This document shows, one piece after another, positions 1 through 8,752 of a stretch of 64,000 nt of DNA; within the stretch, counting starts at the first letter, position 1; each line of letters starts with the position of its first letter. The notes under the pieces are model-generated. The model ran no database searches and was not told where the DNA came from. It saw only the letters and a program-made list of their open reading frames with translations. Position numbers and translations under genes: made by a program. Origin of the DNA: Singulisphaera sp. GP187 (GTDB lineage Bacteria > Planctomycetota > Planctomycetia > Isosphaerales > Isosphaeraceae); the NCBI RefSeq assembly GCF_900129635.1, contig NZ_FSRB01000001.1, forward strand, positions 1,217,501 to 1,281,500, written 5' to 3'.

Positions 1-136
1 GCTCGGGGTCGCTGTCCGCGCGGGCCACTCGGCCGCGGATGACCTGGCCAGCGTAGTCGACTCGTACCAGCGGGTTACGAGTCCCTTGCTTCTGGCGAAT
101 CACCGGGAGCGTCGAATGGCACTCATCAAACGTCAT
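1..136 (-). CDS. small protein, N-terminal part only (runs off the window)
   Basis: Forty-five codons are visible, beginning MTFDECHSTLPVIRQKQGT and continuing through VRVDYAGQVIRGRV. The start is well supported: an AGGAGG ribosome-binding sequence lies 7 bases upstream of the ATG on the minus strand. No domain can be recognised from this fragment. The visible part has no signal peptide or membrane segment, so the protein is probably cytoplasmic, and the YAGQVIRGRV stretch looks like a short beta hairpin. Function is unknown. Confidence 0.6.
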   Translation of the reverse strand, partial: MTFDECHSTLPVIRQKQGTRNPLVRVDYAGQVIRGRVARADSDPE

Positions 137-647
137 CGGAATCCTCCTTGAACACCGAGGGTTGGGTCCGTTTTTTCGCGGACCGGCGCGGCCAATCGCG
201 GGCGCGCTCACTCTCAAGACCGGCCCTCATCGGGAGCAATCCGGATCATCCTCATCCAACGAACGTGGGTCAAGCCAAATTGGTTCGATCCCAGGCTCAT
301 CGTTCGAGCGGTTTCCGCTTCGTTGTCATTCGCCGGGCAACTCGCCCCGAAGCCACCGAACGCTTTCGTTGTGACTTTGGGGCCACGAGTTCGGCATGAT
401 CGGCCTTGGCGGCATCGGGGAGTGGGCACGGCCCACCATTTAAGAATTTAACCACGAATCACACGAATGAAAACAAATCATGGAGGCTTGAATCATGGTT
501 TGAGTTTTTAATGATTCACGTCATTCGTGGTTAAATTCCGCGATTTTTGGGCGTCGCGTGACCGCTTTTTTTGGCAAGAAGATCGGGATGGTGGGCTGTC
601 CCCACCCCCGAGAGGGATTCGAGTCTCGCTACGAAGCGATCGCGTTA
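137..647. other. intergenic region without a supportable gene
   Basis: About 500 bases lie between the small minus-strand gene and the insertion sequence. Short open frames here have neither ribosome-binding sites nor protein-like composition. The one structured element is the inverted repeat at 445-537. The stretch at 535-645 directly abuts the IS and may be remains of the original downstream region of the oxidoreductase gene. Confidence 0.5.
445..537. repeat. intergenic inverted repeat of the ACCACGAAT...ACACGAAT type
   Basis: The arm AATTTAACCACGAAT at 445-459 is the exact reverse complement of ATTCGTGGTTAAATT at 523-537. The similarity continues imperfectly inward for about ten more bases, and 63 bases separate the 15-bp arms. 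The motif ATTCGTGTCATTCGTGGTTAAAT is, from general knowledge, a short repeat often met in intergenic DNA of environmental bacteria. Only this pair is seen in the window. It is much more AT-rich than the surrounding DNA. Confidence 0.6.
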
Positions 648-663
648 GAGACTGTCCCATAAG
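648..663 (+). repeat. IS terminal inverted repeat, left end
   Basis: GAGACTGTCCCATAAG is the left end of the IS. It is preceded directly by the target duplication TTA (645-647). Confidence 0.85.
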
Positions 664-668
664 CAGGG

Positions 669-1497
669 TTAGGCCGATTTTCGGTAGTGGAACTCGGCGT
701 CCGCTTTCGAGGGCTTGAGTCGATTGAGCATCAATTGGATCATGGCCAATTTGACAAACGACTCCGACGACAGGACGCTCTTTTCCCGGTCCTTGCTCAA
801 GCGTCGACATCGGCCCAGCCACGCGAACGTCCGCTCGACCGTCCAGCGAATCGGCAGGAGCACCCAGCCCTTGGCGTCCTTGGGGCGTCGCACGATGGTC
901 AGTTCCCATTGCTCGTGCTCCTGGACCCAAGCGTAGAGATCGAAGTTATGATACTTCGAGTCGGCGTACATCCGTACGACTTTGCTCATCGGTTGGCCGT
1001 CCAGCCGAGTGAACAGTTCGGTCGCCCCCTTGGCGTCGTCGACATCGGCGGCCGTCACCAGAACGGCCAGCAGCGAACCCAGGCTGTCCACCACAATGTG
1101 GCGTTTCCGACCATCGAACGTTCTTGGCGTTGTCGCGGCCCCGCTCCTCGCCACCGGAGGTGGTGTCGACGACTGGCTGTCGACACTCGCCGAGGTGCGG
1201 GGGTGGTAAGGCTTCTCTCCCGTGAGGACTTTACGACGAAGTAGGTCGTGGATTTTGTCGAAAGTTCCCTCGTGCCGCCACTCATTGAAATCCCGCCAGA
1301 CGGTGGTCTTGGGCGGGAAGTCCACAGGGAGGTATCGCCACTGGCAACCGGTGCGGAGGATGGAGAAGATGGGCATCGACGACGTCCCGCAGGTCGGTCT
1401 TACGAGGCCGTCCGCCGAGAGGCGCAGGCGGGAGATGCGGCTCGATCAAGGCCCACTGCTCGTCGGTGACGTCGCTGGGGTAATGGTGGGTTCGCAT
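669..1497 (-). CDS. IS5-family DDE transposase in two frames (+1 shift needed)
   Basis: The transposase starts at the ATG at 1497 (MRTHHYPSDVTDEQWALIEP), and the frame must shift by +1 near 1371-1374. There GCC-C-ATC leads from VVDA into the second frame, IFSILRTGCQWRYLP, which continues to a TAA at 669. The joined protein is about 275 residues. It has the family pattern of catalytic acids: DSQS, YADSKY and VERTFAWLGR, so the DDE triad is intact. Some IS5 relatives make their transposase from two overlapping frames, and the CCC run would permit slippage. A simple one-base insertion that inactivates the copy is equally possible. It is the only gene of the insertion sequence. Confidence 0.8.
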
Positions 1498-1532
1498 ACC
1501 ACTTCTACGTCGCTCAGTGCTCGTTTGTTCCC

Positions 1533-1548
1533 CTTATGGGACAGTCTC
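1533..1548 (-). repeat. IS terminal inverted repeat, right end
   Basis: CTTATGGGACAGTCTC is the exact reverse complement of the left end. It is followed directly by the second TTA copy at 1549-1551. Confidence 0.85.
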
Positions 1549-2718
1549 TTAGACGATCGCCTGCGCGGAGCCAAGCTCGCCCCGGATCTCTGCCATCGTG
1601 ACGCTCCGCCGCTCATCCACGGCCTGACGGACGAGCAGGCCCGTCAACGTGGCGTCTCGGGCCTCGGCCAGCGAGAGGGGAGGGGCCGAGGGGCTCTCGG
1701 CTTGCACCGCATCGAGGAACGCCTGAAGGGCGAGCCTGGTATCGGGTTGGTTGCCCGGGTGAATCGTCTGGCGCGGGCGGCTCCGGTCGCGGAAAGTCAC
1801 GGCGCCGGAGCTGAAGTCGATTCCGCCGGCGTCGCCCATGACTTGGAGCGTCACGCCGGTGAAGCGATCATCCGGGGGAGCAACCCAGGTGTGCATGAAG
1901 GAGACGTGGAAGCCGTCGGCCCACTCCAACTCGGCCGCGTAGTGGTCCGTGACGTCGCGCCGTGGCTGGTCCGCGCGAAACAGGTCGCGGCGGCCTCGGC
2001 CCGAGGCGCGGACCGGAGGGCCGGACGCGAGCCAGTTGAAGACATCCCAGACATGGACGGCCTGTTCGACCATCCAGTCGCCAGATCGAGCGCGACTCGC
2101 GAGCCAGTCATCATGACCGTTCATCGGGCCGTTACTGCTGAGCCAGACCGAATGGCCGGTGAGCGGGTTGCCGATCTCGCCTTGGTGGATCAAATCCACG
2201 CCCGCGCGATAGCGTGGGTTTGAGCGGCGCTGGTAGCCGACGTGGACGACCAGATCCGGCGACTTTGTGGATTCGGCAAGCAGCGAGTCACACTCGGCGA
2301 GCGTGAGTGCGAGTGGCTTTTCGGCGTAGAGATGCTTGCCGGCCTTCATCACTTCCAGGTTGATCGCGGCGTGGAGGTCGCAGGGGAGGGCAACGGCGAC
2401 CGCGTCGATGTCGGTGCGCTCGAGCAACTGGGCCGCCCGTTCGTATCCTTCGGGCCGGACCCCTTTGGCTTTCTCGACAATCCCGAGGCCGCGGAGCCTG
2501 TGTCTCGGCTCCTGGTCGCAAACGGCCACGACCTGGGTGGCGGGCAGCTCCAGCAAGGTCCGGAGCAGCGTGGTCCCGCGCGTCCCGAGCCCGATCAACC
2601 CCAGGCGGACCGGCGCGGACTCAACGCCCCCTTCGGAGACCCGGCCCTGGGACAGGGCGAGGCCCGCGGCGGCCGAGCAACCGAGAAAGCGCCGACGGTT
2701 CAAACGGATCGGGGGCAT
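1549..2718 (-). CDS. Gfo/Idh/MocA family oxidoreductase with Tat signal
   Basis: This is a 389-residue NAD(P)-dependent oxidoreductase of the Gfo/Idh/MocA family, which typically acts on sugars or inositol-like polyols. The start at 2718 has GGGAG upstream and places a twin-arginine motif (LNRRRFLGCSAAAGL) at the N-terminus, so the protein is probably exported folded with its cofactor bound. A Rossmann motif GLIGLGTRGTTLL follows near residue 45, and the family EKP motif (YAEKPLALT) is present. The C-terminal alpha/beta domain contains WMVEQAVHVWD. Exported members are abundant in Planctomycetota. The substrate cannot be told from sequence. An insertion sequence sits immediately behind it, but the stop codon TAA has been regenerated, so the protein is intact. 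Confidence 0.85.
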   Translation of the reverse strand: MPPIRLNRRRFLGCSAAAGLALSQGRVSEGGVESAPVRLGLIGLGTRGTTLLRTLLELPATQVVAVCDQEPRHRLRGLGIVEKAKGVRPEGYERAAQLLERTDIDAVAVALPCDLHAAINLEVMKAGKHLYAEKPLALTLAECDSLLAESTKSPDLVVHVGYQRRSNPRYRAGVDLIHQGEIGNPLTGHSVWLSSNGPMNGHDDWLASRARSGDWMVEQAVHVWDVFNWLASGPPVRASGRGRRDLFRADQPRRDVTDHYAAELEWADGFHVSFMHTWVAPPDDRFTGVTLQVMGDAGGIDFSSGAVTFRDRSRPRQTIHPGNQPDTRLALQAFLDAVQAESPSAPPLSLAEARDATLTGLLVRQAVDERRSVTMAEIRGELGSAQAIV

Positions 2719-3059
2719 CGGCACCGGCTCCCACAAAGCTCAAAAGGAAAAAGGCAAACGGATCCGCGTGACCTTCGCCCCATTCTAAGCCCTTTCGCGT
2801 GACAGGAGCAAGCGGAGCCGGTTGTGTCACAAGTGGAAATCGCGTGGGATTCAGGGGCCGCCCGAGGCGAATCCGACTTTTGTCGGGCTCGCTTCCGGAT
2901 CGAGTTTGGGTCCCATGAGGCCAACCGAGCCCGCCTCGAGTGCTTGCTTCCGAATGAACTTATGGAACCTGGGATTCGGTCGATCCTTCCCCTCCATGTT
3001 ATACTGAATCGATCGGAGCGCATGGCGTACGGATGAACAGAAGGCGGTTGGGACTCACG
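2719..3059. other. divergent intergenic region between oxidoreductase and pyrG
   Basis: This stretch separates the minus-strand oxidoreductase from the plus-strand pyrG. No gene-like frame is seen. Near its right end the hexamer TATACT at 3000-3005 resembles a sigma70 -10 box, 55 bases before the pyrG start. The best upstream match, TTCGGT at 2975-2980, is a poor -35 at a 19-base spacing, so the pyrG promoter call is tentative. Confidence 0.35.
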
Positions 3060-4694
3060 ATGTCGAAGCATATTTTTGTGACAGGGGGGGTCGTCAGTTC
3101 GCTCGGAAAGGGGTTGACGTCGGCGTCGATTGGCATGTTGCTCGAGCACCGCGGCTTGCGGGTTCGGCTTCAGAAGTTCGACCCGTACCTCAACGTCGAT
3201 CCGGGCACGATGAGTCCGTACCAGCACGGCGAGGTTTACGTCCTTGATGATGGCTCGGAGACCGACCTCGATCTTGGGCACTACGAGCGGTTCACCAATG
3301 CGCCTTTGACTCGGGACTGCAACTACACGACCGGGAAAATCTACCAGTCGGTGATTCAGAAAGAGCGTGAAGGGAAGCATTACGAGGGAAAGACCGTTCA
3401 GGTCATTCCCCACGTGACGGACGAGATCAAGGCGGCGATTCTTCGCCTGGCCGGCGACGACGTCGACCTGGTCATCACCGAGATCGGCGGCACGGTTGGC
3501 GACATCGAAAGCCTGCCGTTTCTGGAGGCGATCCGCCAGTTCGCGCTCGACGTCGGTCGTGAGAACTGCCTCTATATTCACTTGACCTTGGTCCCTTACC
3601 TCAAGGCGGCCGCGGAGCTGAAGACCAAGCCAACCCAGCATTCGGTCGGCGCCTTGCGGCAGATCGGCATTCAGCCCGACGTCCTGATTTGCCGGACCGA
3701 GCACTCGATCAGCTCTGAGGACAAGGACAAGATCGCCCTCTTCTGCAACATCGATCGCAAGGCCGTGATCGAGGAGCGCGACAAGGAATACACGATCTAT
3801 GAAGTCCCGCTGAGCCTGGTCAACAACGGCCTCGACGAGATCCTGGTCAAGCGGCTCGGCCTGAAGGCGAACCCGCTCGATATCAGCGACTGGCGTGAGC
3901 TGGTCGACCGCGTGCTGCAACCCGACCATGAGGTCCGGATCGCGGTCGTGGGCAAGTACATGAAGCATCGCGATGCTTATAAGTCGGTGTACGAGTCACT
4001 CGACCACGCGGGGATCGCCAACCGAAGCCGGGTGATCGTGCTCCGGGTCGAGGCCGAGGACGTCAGCGGAGGCGGGGCCGACGCGGTCCTGGCGGGTGTC
4101 GACGGTATCCTCGTGCCGGGCGGATTCGGGATGCGCGGGGTCGAGGGCAAGATCGAGGCGATTCGCTACGCGCGAACCAAGGGTATTCCCTTCTTTGGAA
4201 TCTGCCTGGGGATGCAATGCGCGGTGGTTGAGCTCGCCCGCAACGTGCTTGGCCTGGAAGATGCCAACAGCACCGAGTTCGACAAGGCCACCCAGCACCC
4301 GGTGATCTCCCTGATGGACGATCAGTCGTACGTCCGCCAGCGCGGCGGCACGATGCGGTTGGGCGCATGGCCCTGCACCTTGGGTGAGGACAGCCTCGCC
4401 CGGAAGGCGTACGGTCTCGACGTCGTCCAAGAACGACACCGGCATCGCTACGAATTCAACAACGACTATCGCGAGGCGCTGAAGGAGAAGGGGCTGGTCA
4501 TGACCGGAATGAGCCCCGACGGGTCGCTCGTCGAGATCATCGAGTGGGCCAATCATCCTTGGTTCCTGGCCGTTCAGTTCCATCCTGAGTTCAAGTCGAA
4601 GCCCACCAAGGCGCATCCGTTATTCCGCGATTTCGTCGCGGCGGCTCTGGCGCGTCGCGAAGCGGGCCGAGGCGACCAGGAATCCCGCGGATGA
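3060..4694 (+). CDS. pyrG: CTP synthase
   Basis: CTP synthase makes CTP from UTP, ATP and glutamine, the last step of pyrimidine nucleotide synthesis, in the cytoplasm. The N-terminal synthetase domain opens with [19 protein letters not shown], which contains the family P-loop. HYERF and [11 protein letters not shown] follow, as expected. The C-terminal class I glutamine amidotransferase domain shows the cysteine nucleophile in [12 protein letters not shown] and the His/Glu pair in FHPEF. The start at 3060 is chosen because family members begin [10 protein letters not shown]; an in-frame ATG at 3033 would only add MNRRRLGLT. Length (544 residues) is normal. The stop overlaps the next gene's start as ATGA, indicating translational coupling. 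Confidence 0.97.
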   Translation: MSKHIFVTGGVVSSLGKGLTSASIGMLLEHRGLRVRLQKFDPYLNVDPGTMSPYQHGEVYVLDDGSETDLDLGHYERFTNAPLTRDCNYTTGKIYQSVIQKEREGKHYEGKTVQVIPHVTDEIKAAILRLAGDDVDLVITEIGGTVGDIESLPFLEAIRQFALDVGRENCLYIHLTLVPYLKAAAELKTKPTQHSVGALRQIGIQPDVLICRTEHSISSEDKDKIALFCNIDRKAVIEERDKEYTIYEVPLSLVNNGLDEILVKRLGLKANPLDISDWRELVDRVLQPDHEVRIAVVGKYMKHRDAYKSVYESLDHAGIANRSRVIVLRVEAEDVSGGGADAVLAGVDGILVPGGFGMRGVEGKIEAIRYARTKGIPFFGICLGMQCAVVELARNVLGLEDANSTEFDKATQHPVISLMDDQSYVRQRGGTMRLGAWPCTLGEDSLARKAYGLDVVQERHRHRYEFNNDYREALKEKGLVMTGMSPDGSLVEIIEWANHPWFLAVQFHPEFKSKPTKAHPLFRDFVAAALARREAGRGDQESRG

Positions 4695-5920
4695 AATCGG
4701 AGACCGAGGTGGTGAGCGCGATCACGACGCGGCACTTTGAGACGGGCCGCTGGACGCGACTGACGATCCGGGGCGGGACGATCGAATCGGTCGATCCCGC
4801 CGAGGGACCCGAGCCCGTCAGCGGCTCGGACCCATGGGTCGCCCCCGCGTTCTGGGACATTCAGACCAACGGCCGCTGGGGGATCTCGTTCTCCGACCCG
4901 GCGCTGACTGTGGACCAAGTTGTCGAGATCGTTCTGGCGCAGGCGGAATGGGGGGCGGCACGGATCTGCCCGACCTTCATTACCGCGTCGGCCGAGAATT
5001 TTCGGCATGGCGTGCAAACGATTGCGGCGGCCTGCGAGTCCGACCCGAGGGTGGCCTCCGGCGTCGTCGGAATTCACCTGGAAGGTCCGTTCATCTCGGA
5101 ACTCGACGGATACCGTGGCGCTCACCCGCTTTCGGCGGTCCGCGACCCCGACTGGGATCTGTTTCAAGAACTTCAGGAGGCGTCCGGGGGGCGGATCGTT
5201 CTGATGACTCTGGCCCCCGAGCGGCCGGGAGCCCTCGAGTTCATTCGGAAGGCGGTGGCCTCGGGGGTCGTCATCGCGCTCGGGCATACCGCGGCCGACG
5301 GGCCGACGCTCCGCGCGGCGGCCGCGGCAGGCGCCCGATTGAGCACGCACCTGGGCAACGGGATCGCGTCACCGCTGGCCCGTCACCCCAACCCGATCTG
5401 GGAGCAGGCGGCGATCGACTCGCTCGACGCCTCGTTGATCGCGGACGGTCACCACCTCGACCCGGCCACACTTCGGGTTTTGGTCCGTGCCAAAACGGCG
5501 GGGCGCGTGATTCTGGTCAGCGACGCCAGCCCGTTGGCCGCACTCCCGCCGGGGCGGTACGGAGAATGGGCCGTTGACCCGTCCGGGAAAATTGTCGTCG
5601 CCGGCACCCCGTACCTCGCCGGGTCGAACCAGGGGATCGAGGTCGGCCTCAACCAGTTGATGGAGACTGCGGGCCTTTCCCTGGCCGAGGCGATCGCAAC
5701 CGCCACGACCCAGCCCGCCCGGCTCTTGGGGCGGCCATTGCCGACACTGACCGCGGGACAGGCCGCGAACCTCGTCGTTTTCGAGCATGATGCCCGTGGC
5801 GTGGAGCCAGCCTTCAAGCTGATCCGGACCTGTGTCGACGGCCGATGGACCGAGGTCAATCAACCGGGCGTTAAGGATGACGCGGCGAAGCGGTCGGTCC
5901 AGATCTCTTCGAACACGTGA
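4691..5920 (+). CDS. nagA: N-acetylglucosamine-6-phosphate deacetylase-like amidohydrolase
   Basis: This 409-residue protein of the amidohydrolase superfamily resembles NagA, which removes acetate from N-acetylglucosamine-6-phosphate in amino-sugar recycling. The metal and substrate motifs are visible: [10 protein letters not shown] near residue 125, LGHTAADG near 198, STHLGNG near 218, and VSDASPLA near 278. The last supplies the conserved aspartate. Deacetylases normally carry a metal-binding histidine motif HxH near the N-terminus that is weak here (the region reads FWDIQTNG), as in NagA proper. It overlaps pyrG by ATGA. Its last 61 bases overlap the convergent acetyltransferase gene on the other strand. 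NagA versus a related deacetylase cannot be fully separated by eye. Confidence 0.85.
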   Translation: MKSETEVVSAITTRHFETGRWTRLTIRGGTIESVDPAEGPEPVSGSDPWVAPAFWDIQTNGRWGISFSDPALTVDQVVEIVLAQAEWGAARICPTFITASAENFRHGVQTIAAACESDPRVASGVVGIHLEGPFISELDGYRGAHPLSAVRDPDWDLFQELQEASGGRIVLMTLAPERPGALEFIRKAVASGVVIALGHTAADGPTLRAAAAAGARLSTHLGNGIASPLARHPNPIWEQAAIDSLDASLIADGHHLDPATLRVLVRAKTAGRVILVSDASPLAALPPGRYGEWAVDPSGKIVVAGTPYLAGSNQGIEVGLNQLMETAGLSLAEAIATATTQPARLLGRPLPTLTAGQAANLVVFEHDARGVEPAFKLIRTCVDGRWTEVNQPGVKDDAAKRSVQISSNT

Positions 5921-6369
5921 TAGCCGCTCGCCTCCATGCCCATGGCGAGATACGTTTGCTTTGCCCGATGGTTTTCCTGTTCGACGTAAAGTCGCAGGCC
6001 GATTACATCGGGTAAGGCCAACGCCTCGGCACGGATCTGTTGGTACAAGGCGCGGAAGACCCCCTGGCCACGGGCCTCGGGGATGACGTAGACGCTCTGG
6101 AACCACCAGATCCAGCCGTTTCGCCAGTCGCTCCACTCGCGCGTGATCGCCGCCTGGCCGACGAGCGGTGCCGCCGCGCTCGGTTGCGCGACCCAGTAGC
6201 GGAGCCGCTCCGGGTCGGCGAGGGCGGAGCGGATTCCCGCGCTTAGCACGGTAAGGTCGAGCGCTTTCCCCTCGGTCTCGCCCGCGAGTCGCTGGTTGAA
6301 ATCGACGATCGTGTCGCGATCGGCGGGAACCCCCGCGCGAATGAGCAGGGAAGGTGCATTCACTGACAT
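5860..6369 (-). CDS. GNAT family N-acetyltransferase
   Basis: This 169-residue protein has the GNAT fold. The acetyl-CoA-binding motif A is seen in QSVYVIPEARGQGVFRAL (Q/R-x-x-G-x-G/A pattern), and motif B in VEQENHRAKQTYLAMGM followed by YHVFEEIW. The tryptophan-rich WRNGWIWWFQSVYV strand precedes motif A. The acceptor substrate is unknown. It is translated directly after the rhomboid gene with a one-base TAATG overlap, so the two form an operon. Its 3' end runs 61 bases into the nagA-like gene on the opposite strand, with stop codon TGA at 5860-5862. Confidence 0.88.
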   Translation of the reverse strand: MSVNAPSLLIRAGVPADRDTIVDFNQRLAGETEGKALDLTVLSAGIRSALADPERLRYWVAQPSAAAPLVGQAAITREWSDWRNGWIWWFQSVYVIPEARGQGVFRALYQQIRAEALALPDVIGLRLYVEQENHRAKQTYLAMGMEASGYHVFEEIWTDRFAASSLTPG

Positions 6370-7292
6370 TAGATCCGGTCGCTCCGTCGATTCCGTGCCC
6401 GTCGGCTGGCTTCTTGCAGGACCCGGTTCTCTTCCTCGGTCAGTCCGCCCCGTCCCTCGCGTGCGATCTTGGCGAGCACCTCGTCGAGCCTGGCGTCGAG
6501 CTGCTCTTCGGGGAGCACGGCCGTGGTCGACGGTTTCAGCGTGGCTGCGGGATTCGGTGACCAGGTGGGCCCTGTAGACCGAGTCGTTGGCTTCTCACGC
6601 GGTTCGGGAGTGATCAGACGAAGCCGAGGACGAGTGACCCGTCGCCAGGAAAACCGCGACCAGCGCAGGTCGAAGTGTTTGAAGAGATAGCCGAACGCCG
6701 CCCCTGAGAGGTGCGAGGCCACCGCGATCCCGCTCGAGGGCTGGGCCAGCAGTTGGTAGGCGTCGTGGGCGAGGTAGATCACCACGAGCAGCCACATCTG
6801 GACCGGCAGCACGAAGAACAAGAGGATCTCGCGATGGGGATAATACATCGCGTAGACCACCACCACCGCCATGATCGCCCCTGAGGCCCCCAGCATGCTG
6901 GCGCCGTGGTGCCCGAGGAAGGTATCCATCGCCGCCCAGCCGAGGGTACTGAGGACCGCGGCGCATAAATAGAGCGCCACAAAGTCGCGTGTTCCGTAGA
7001 ACGACTCCATCTCGCGGCCGACGATCCAGAGGAAAACCATGTTCCAGAGGAGGTGGTAGACCCCCTCGTGCAGGAACGTGGCCGTCAGCAGTTGCCAGAC
7101 GTACCCATGGCGGAAGATCCCATCGCTGCTGGCGATGAAATAAGTCCAGAGGTTGCGCTGCTGGAGCATCGGCTCGAGGAAGAAGACGACGACGTTGATG
7201 ACGATGATCGCCTTGGTCGCCGGCGCTAGCCCGGTGAGCCAGCCCGATCCGTGCGTTTCGCCTCGATAATATTCGCGGTCATAGATACCCAT
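6369..7292 (-). CDS. rhomboid family intramembrane serine protease
   Basis: This integral membrane protease (307 residues) cleaves within transmembrane segments. The catalytic serine lies in LGASGAIMAV (GxSG) and the catalytic histidine in ASHLSGAAFGY. FLHEGVYHLLWNMVFLW gives the conserved HxxxN-type helix. About six membrane helices are visible, and the C-terminal third is soluble and rich in charged residues (EEQLDARLDEVLAKIAREG). The start at 7292 gives MGIYDREYYRG, an N-terminus typical of planctomycete rhomboids; upstream starts would only add low-complexity residues. It is cotranscribed with the GNAT gene. A likely promoter lies at 7361-7389. Confidence 0.92.
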   Translation of the reverse strand: MGIYDREYYRGETHGSGWLTGLAPATKAIIVINVVVFFLEPMLQQRNLWTYFIASSDGIFRHGYVWQLLTATFLHEGVYHLLWNMVFLWIVGREMESFYGTRDFVALYLCAAVLSTLGWAAMDTFLGHHGASMLGASGAIMAVVVVYAMYYPHREILLFFVLPVQMWLLVVIYLAHDAYQLLAQPSSGIAVASHLSGAAFGYLFKHFDLRWSRFSWRRVTRPRLRLITPEPREKPTTRSTGPTWSPNPAATLKPSTTAVLPEEQLDARLDEVLAKIAREGRGGLTEEENRVLQEASRRARNRRSDRI

Positions 7293-7360
7293 GATCGCTC
7301 CGGCGAACATCGCCCTTAGCGAGCCGGCGGCGGCCGCGCCCTCGACCACCTGATTCTTTC

Positions 7361-7389
7361 ATCATCGGACGACTTATCATACCTGTCAA
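7361..7389 (-). promoter_or_regulatory. sigma70-type promoter for rhomboid-GNAT operon
   Basis: On the minus strand a perfect TTGACA (7384-7389) is followed after 17 bases by GATGAT (7361-7366). Transcription would begin about 60 bases upstream of the rhomboid start codon. Confidence 0.5.
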
Positions 7390-7490
7390 CGGGTCGCGGC
7401 GAGACTTTGAGAGGGAGTGAAGTGGGGGCAACGGAGATTTTACGCCTGGGAACGCGAGAATGAGAGGCGAGGCCGATTCAATTCGGTGAA

Positions 7491-7865
7491 TCAGTCGGCC
7501 AGGAGCGCCTCCATCGCCTCCTGTCGGCTGGCGTAGATCGGCCACACCATATCGAGCGAGGTGAGCCTGAGTAGCTCCTTGGCCCGCGTCGAGACCCCGG
7601 CCAAAGCCATCATGCCCCCGCGGGCTTGGACCAGCTTCCAGCATCGGAGGAGCATGGCCAAGAACATCGAGCCGAAATAATCGACCAGACTCAGGTCGAA
7701 CACCACGAGGGGGTTCTCCTGATGGCGAAATTGCTCGATGATCATCCCCGCCGCCTGTTCCTCGAGCCCGAACTCGAGTGACTCGAGTGCCGGGGTGGCC
7801 GAGATCAGAGTGAGATCACCGTGGCGTTCAATTGTGAACGCGTCCTGGCTATTCGGCTTGTTCAT
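7491..7865 (-). CDS. STAS-domain protein (anti-sigma factor antagonist type)
   Basis: This cytoplasmic protein of about 124 residues consists of a single STAS domain. The hallmark beta strand and loop are in LVVFDLSLVDYFGSMFLAMLL, where the serine of FGS occupies the position phosphorylated in SpoIIAA-type antagonists. It is followed by ARGGMMALAGVSTRAKELL and a C-terminal helix around RQEAMEALL. Such proteins take part in partner-switching control of sigma factors or are scaffolds. No anti-sigma kinase or phosphatase is adjacent, so its partner is not evident. I chose the internal ATG at 7865 (MNKPNSQDAF) because residues upstream of it do not resemble the family. Confidence 0.8.
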   Translation of the reverse strand: MNKPNSQDAFTIERHGDLTLISATPALESLEFGLEEQAAGMIIEQFRHQENPLVVFDLSLVDYFGSMFLAMLLRCWKLVQARGGMMALAGVSTRAKELLRLTSLDMVWPIYASRQEAMEALLAD

Positions 7866-8027
7866 CAATGCCGGCCCGAGAGGGTGCTTCGCCACGCGAT
7901 GGAGCGCGGCGATAGCGAACCCGTGTAACTTAGAACCTCGCCACGCCGTCCACAAGATCAATCTCGTGGGAATGGCTGGAGACGGCGAATCTGACCTCGA
8001 AACGCCGCGTTGGCGATGGCACTCGGT

Positions 8028-8255
8028 TCAGGCGGACGGGCGGCAGTTCGAGAAGGCGCGAACGACCTCGTAGAGGTCGCGGTTCACGAGGATCTGGTCA
8101 TCCTCGAAGTCGCGGAGCCAGACGTAGTTGTCACGATAGGCTTGAGCGAGCAGAGGATAGAGGTCGGCCAGCCGAACGGGCATCGAGGGGGCGTGCGGCT
8201 CGTCGTGGGTCTCGTCATCGGTGTAGGGGAACACGCGAAGTCGTGCGGTCGCCAT
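8028..8255 (-). CDS. small protein of unknown function (75 residues)
   Basis: The start at 8255 is well supported by GGAGGAGG upstream (spacing 7-8 bases to the ATG). The protein begins MATARLRVFPYTDDETHDEP and continues with a helical, acidic and aromatic stretch including YPLLAQAYRDNYVWLRDF. It has no signal peptide or membrane segment. No family is recognised. It resembles the many short cytoplasmic proteins conserved only among related planctomycetes. It stands alone between the STAS gene and a divergent aldolase gene. Confidence 0.65.
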   Translation of the reverse strand: MATARLRVFPYTDDETHDEPHAPSMPVRLADLYPLLAQAYRDNYVWLRDFEDDQILVNRDLYEVVRAFSNCRPSA

Positions 8256-8752
8256 TCGGATTTCCTCCTCCGTGATTCGGATCGGCCCAGGCCGGGCTCG
8301 CTCACCACTGCTTGAGGGCGCGCTACGGCCCCTGGGCGAGTGAAGTTTCGGCCGGAATCCATCCTTGGTTTCCGGACTCAGCCGGCCTGACTTCAGTCTC
8401 CAGGGATAGGAATCGGTCGGGACCAAGCGTTTCATCAACCTAACCTCGCCGATTATTAAGGTCAGTCCGTGTAGTGGGGTGCGCCCCGCCCAGAACGGCT
8501 CCGAAGCCGGAGAAAAACTCGCGTGCGAGTTGGCGTCCGGTTTCCGCTCCGTCATACTGTGAAGGCACTCAAACAGGAACGATCGCCGCCCTTTTCGCTT
8601 CAGTTACCGGCGCCCTGCGTTCGGTTTCGTTTCGGCGGTGCTTAACCCCCCGGACTTCGTTCGTCAGCCGTCATTCACCCCATGGGCAGAGGACGAGATC
8701 GCCAAGGAAGAGCCGCTCCCGTTCCCGCTGCCCATTTTGGAGCCAGCACTCG
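8256..8752. other. divergent intergenic region, no gene seen
   Basis: Roughly 500 bases separate the small minus-strand gene from the plus-strand aldolase. The frames that cross it have arginine/serine-rich shadow composition and no ribosome-binding sites. An AT-rich ATTATTAAGG patch near 8451-8460 could be part of a promoter, but I cannot assign boxes. Confidence 0.4.

Larger units (their letters stand above)
648..1548 (-). mobile_element. complete IS5-family insertion sequence (IS1031-like group), 901 bp
   Basis: The element is bounded by perfect 16-bp terminal inverted repeats, GAGACTGTCCCATAAG at 648-663 and its complement at 1533-1548. It is flanked by a 3-bp TTA duplication at 645-647 and 1549-1551. 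Its size, the TNA-type three-base target duplication and a transposase in two overlapping frames fit the IS1031 group of the IS5 family as I know it. The transposase is on the minus strand. Clean ends and an intact DDE triad suggest recent insertion. The insertion is at the stop codon of the neighbouring oxidoreductase gene, and the duplicated TTA recreates TAA. Confidence 0.85.

Noticed and set aside
1222..2223. 333-codon plus-strand open frame across the IS and the oxidoreductase gene
   Set aside because: It is antisense to two well-supported genes, crosses the IS boundary, and has Arg/Gly-rich shadow composition.
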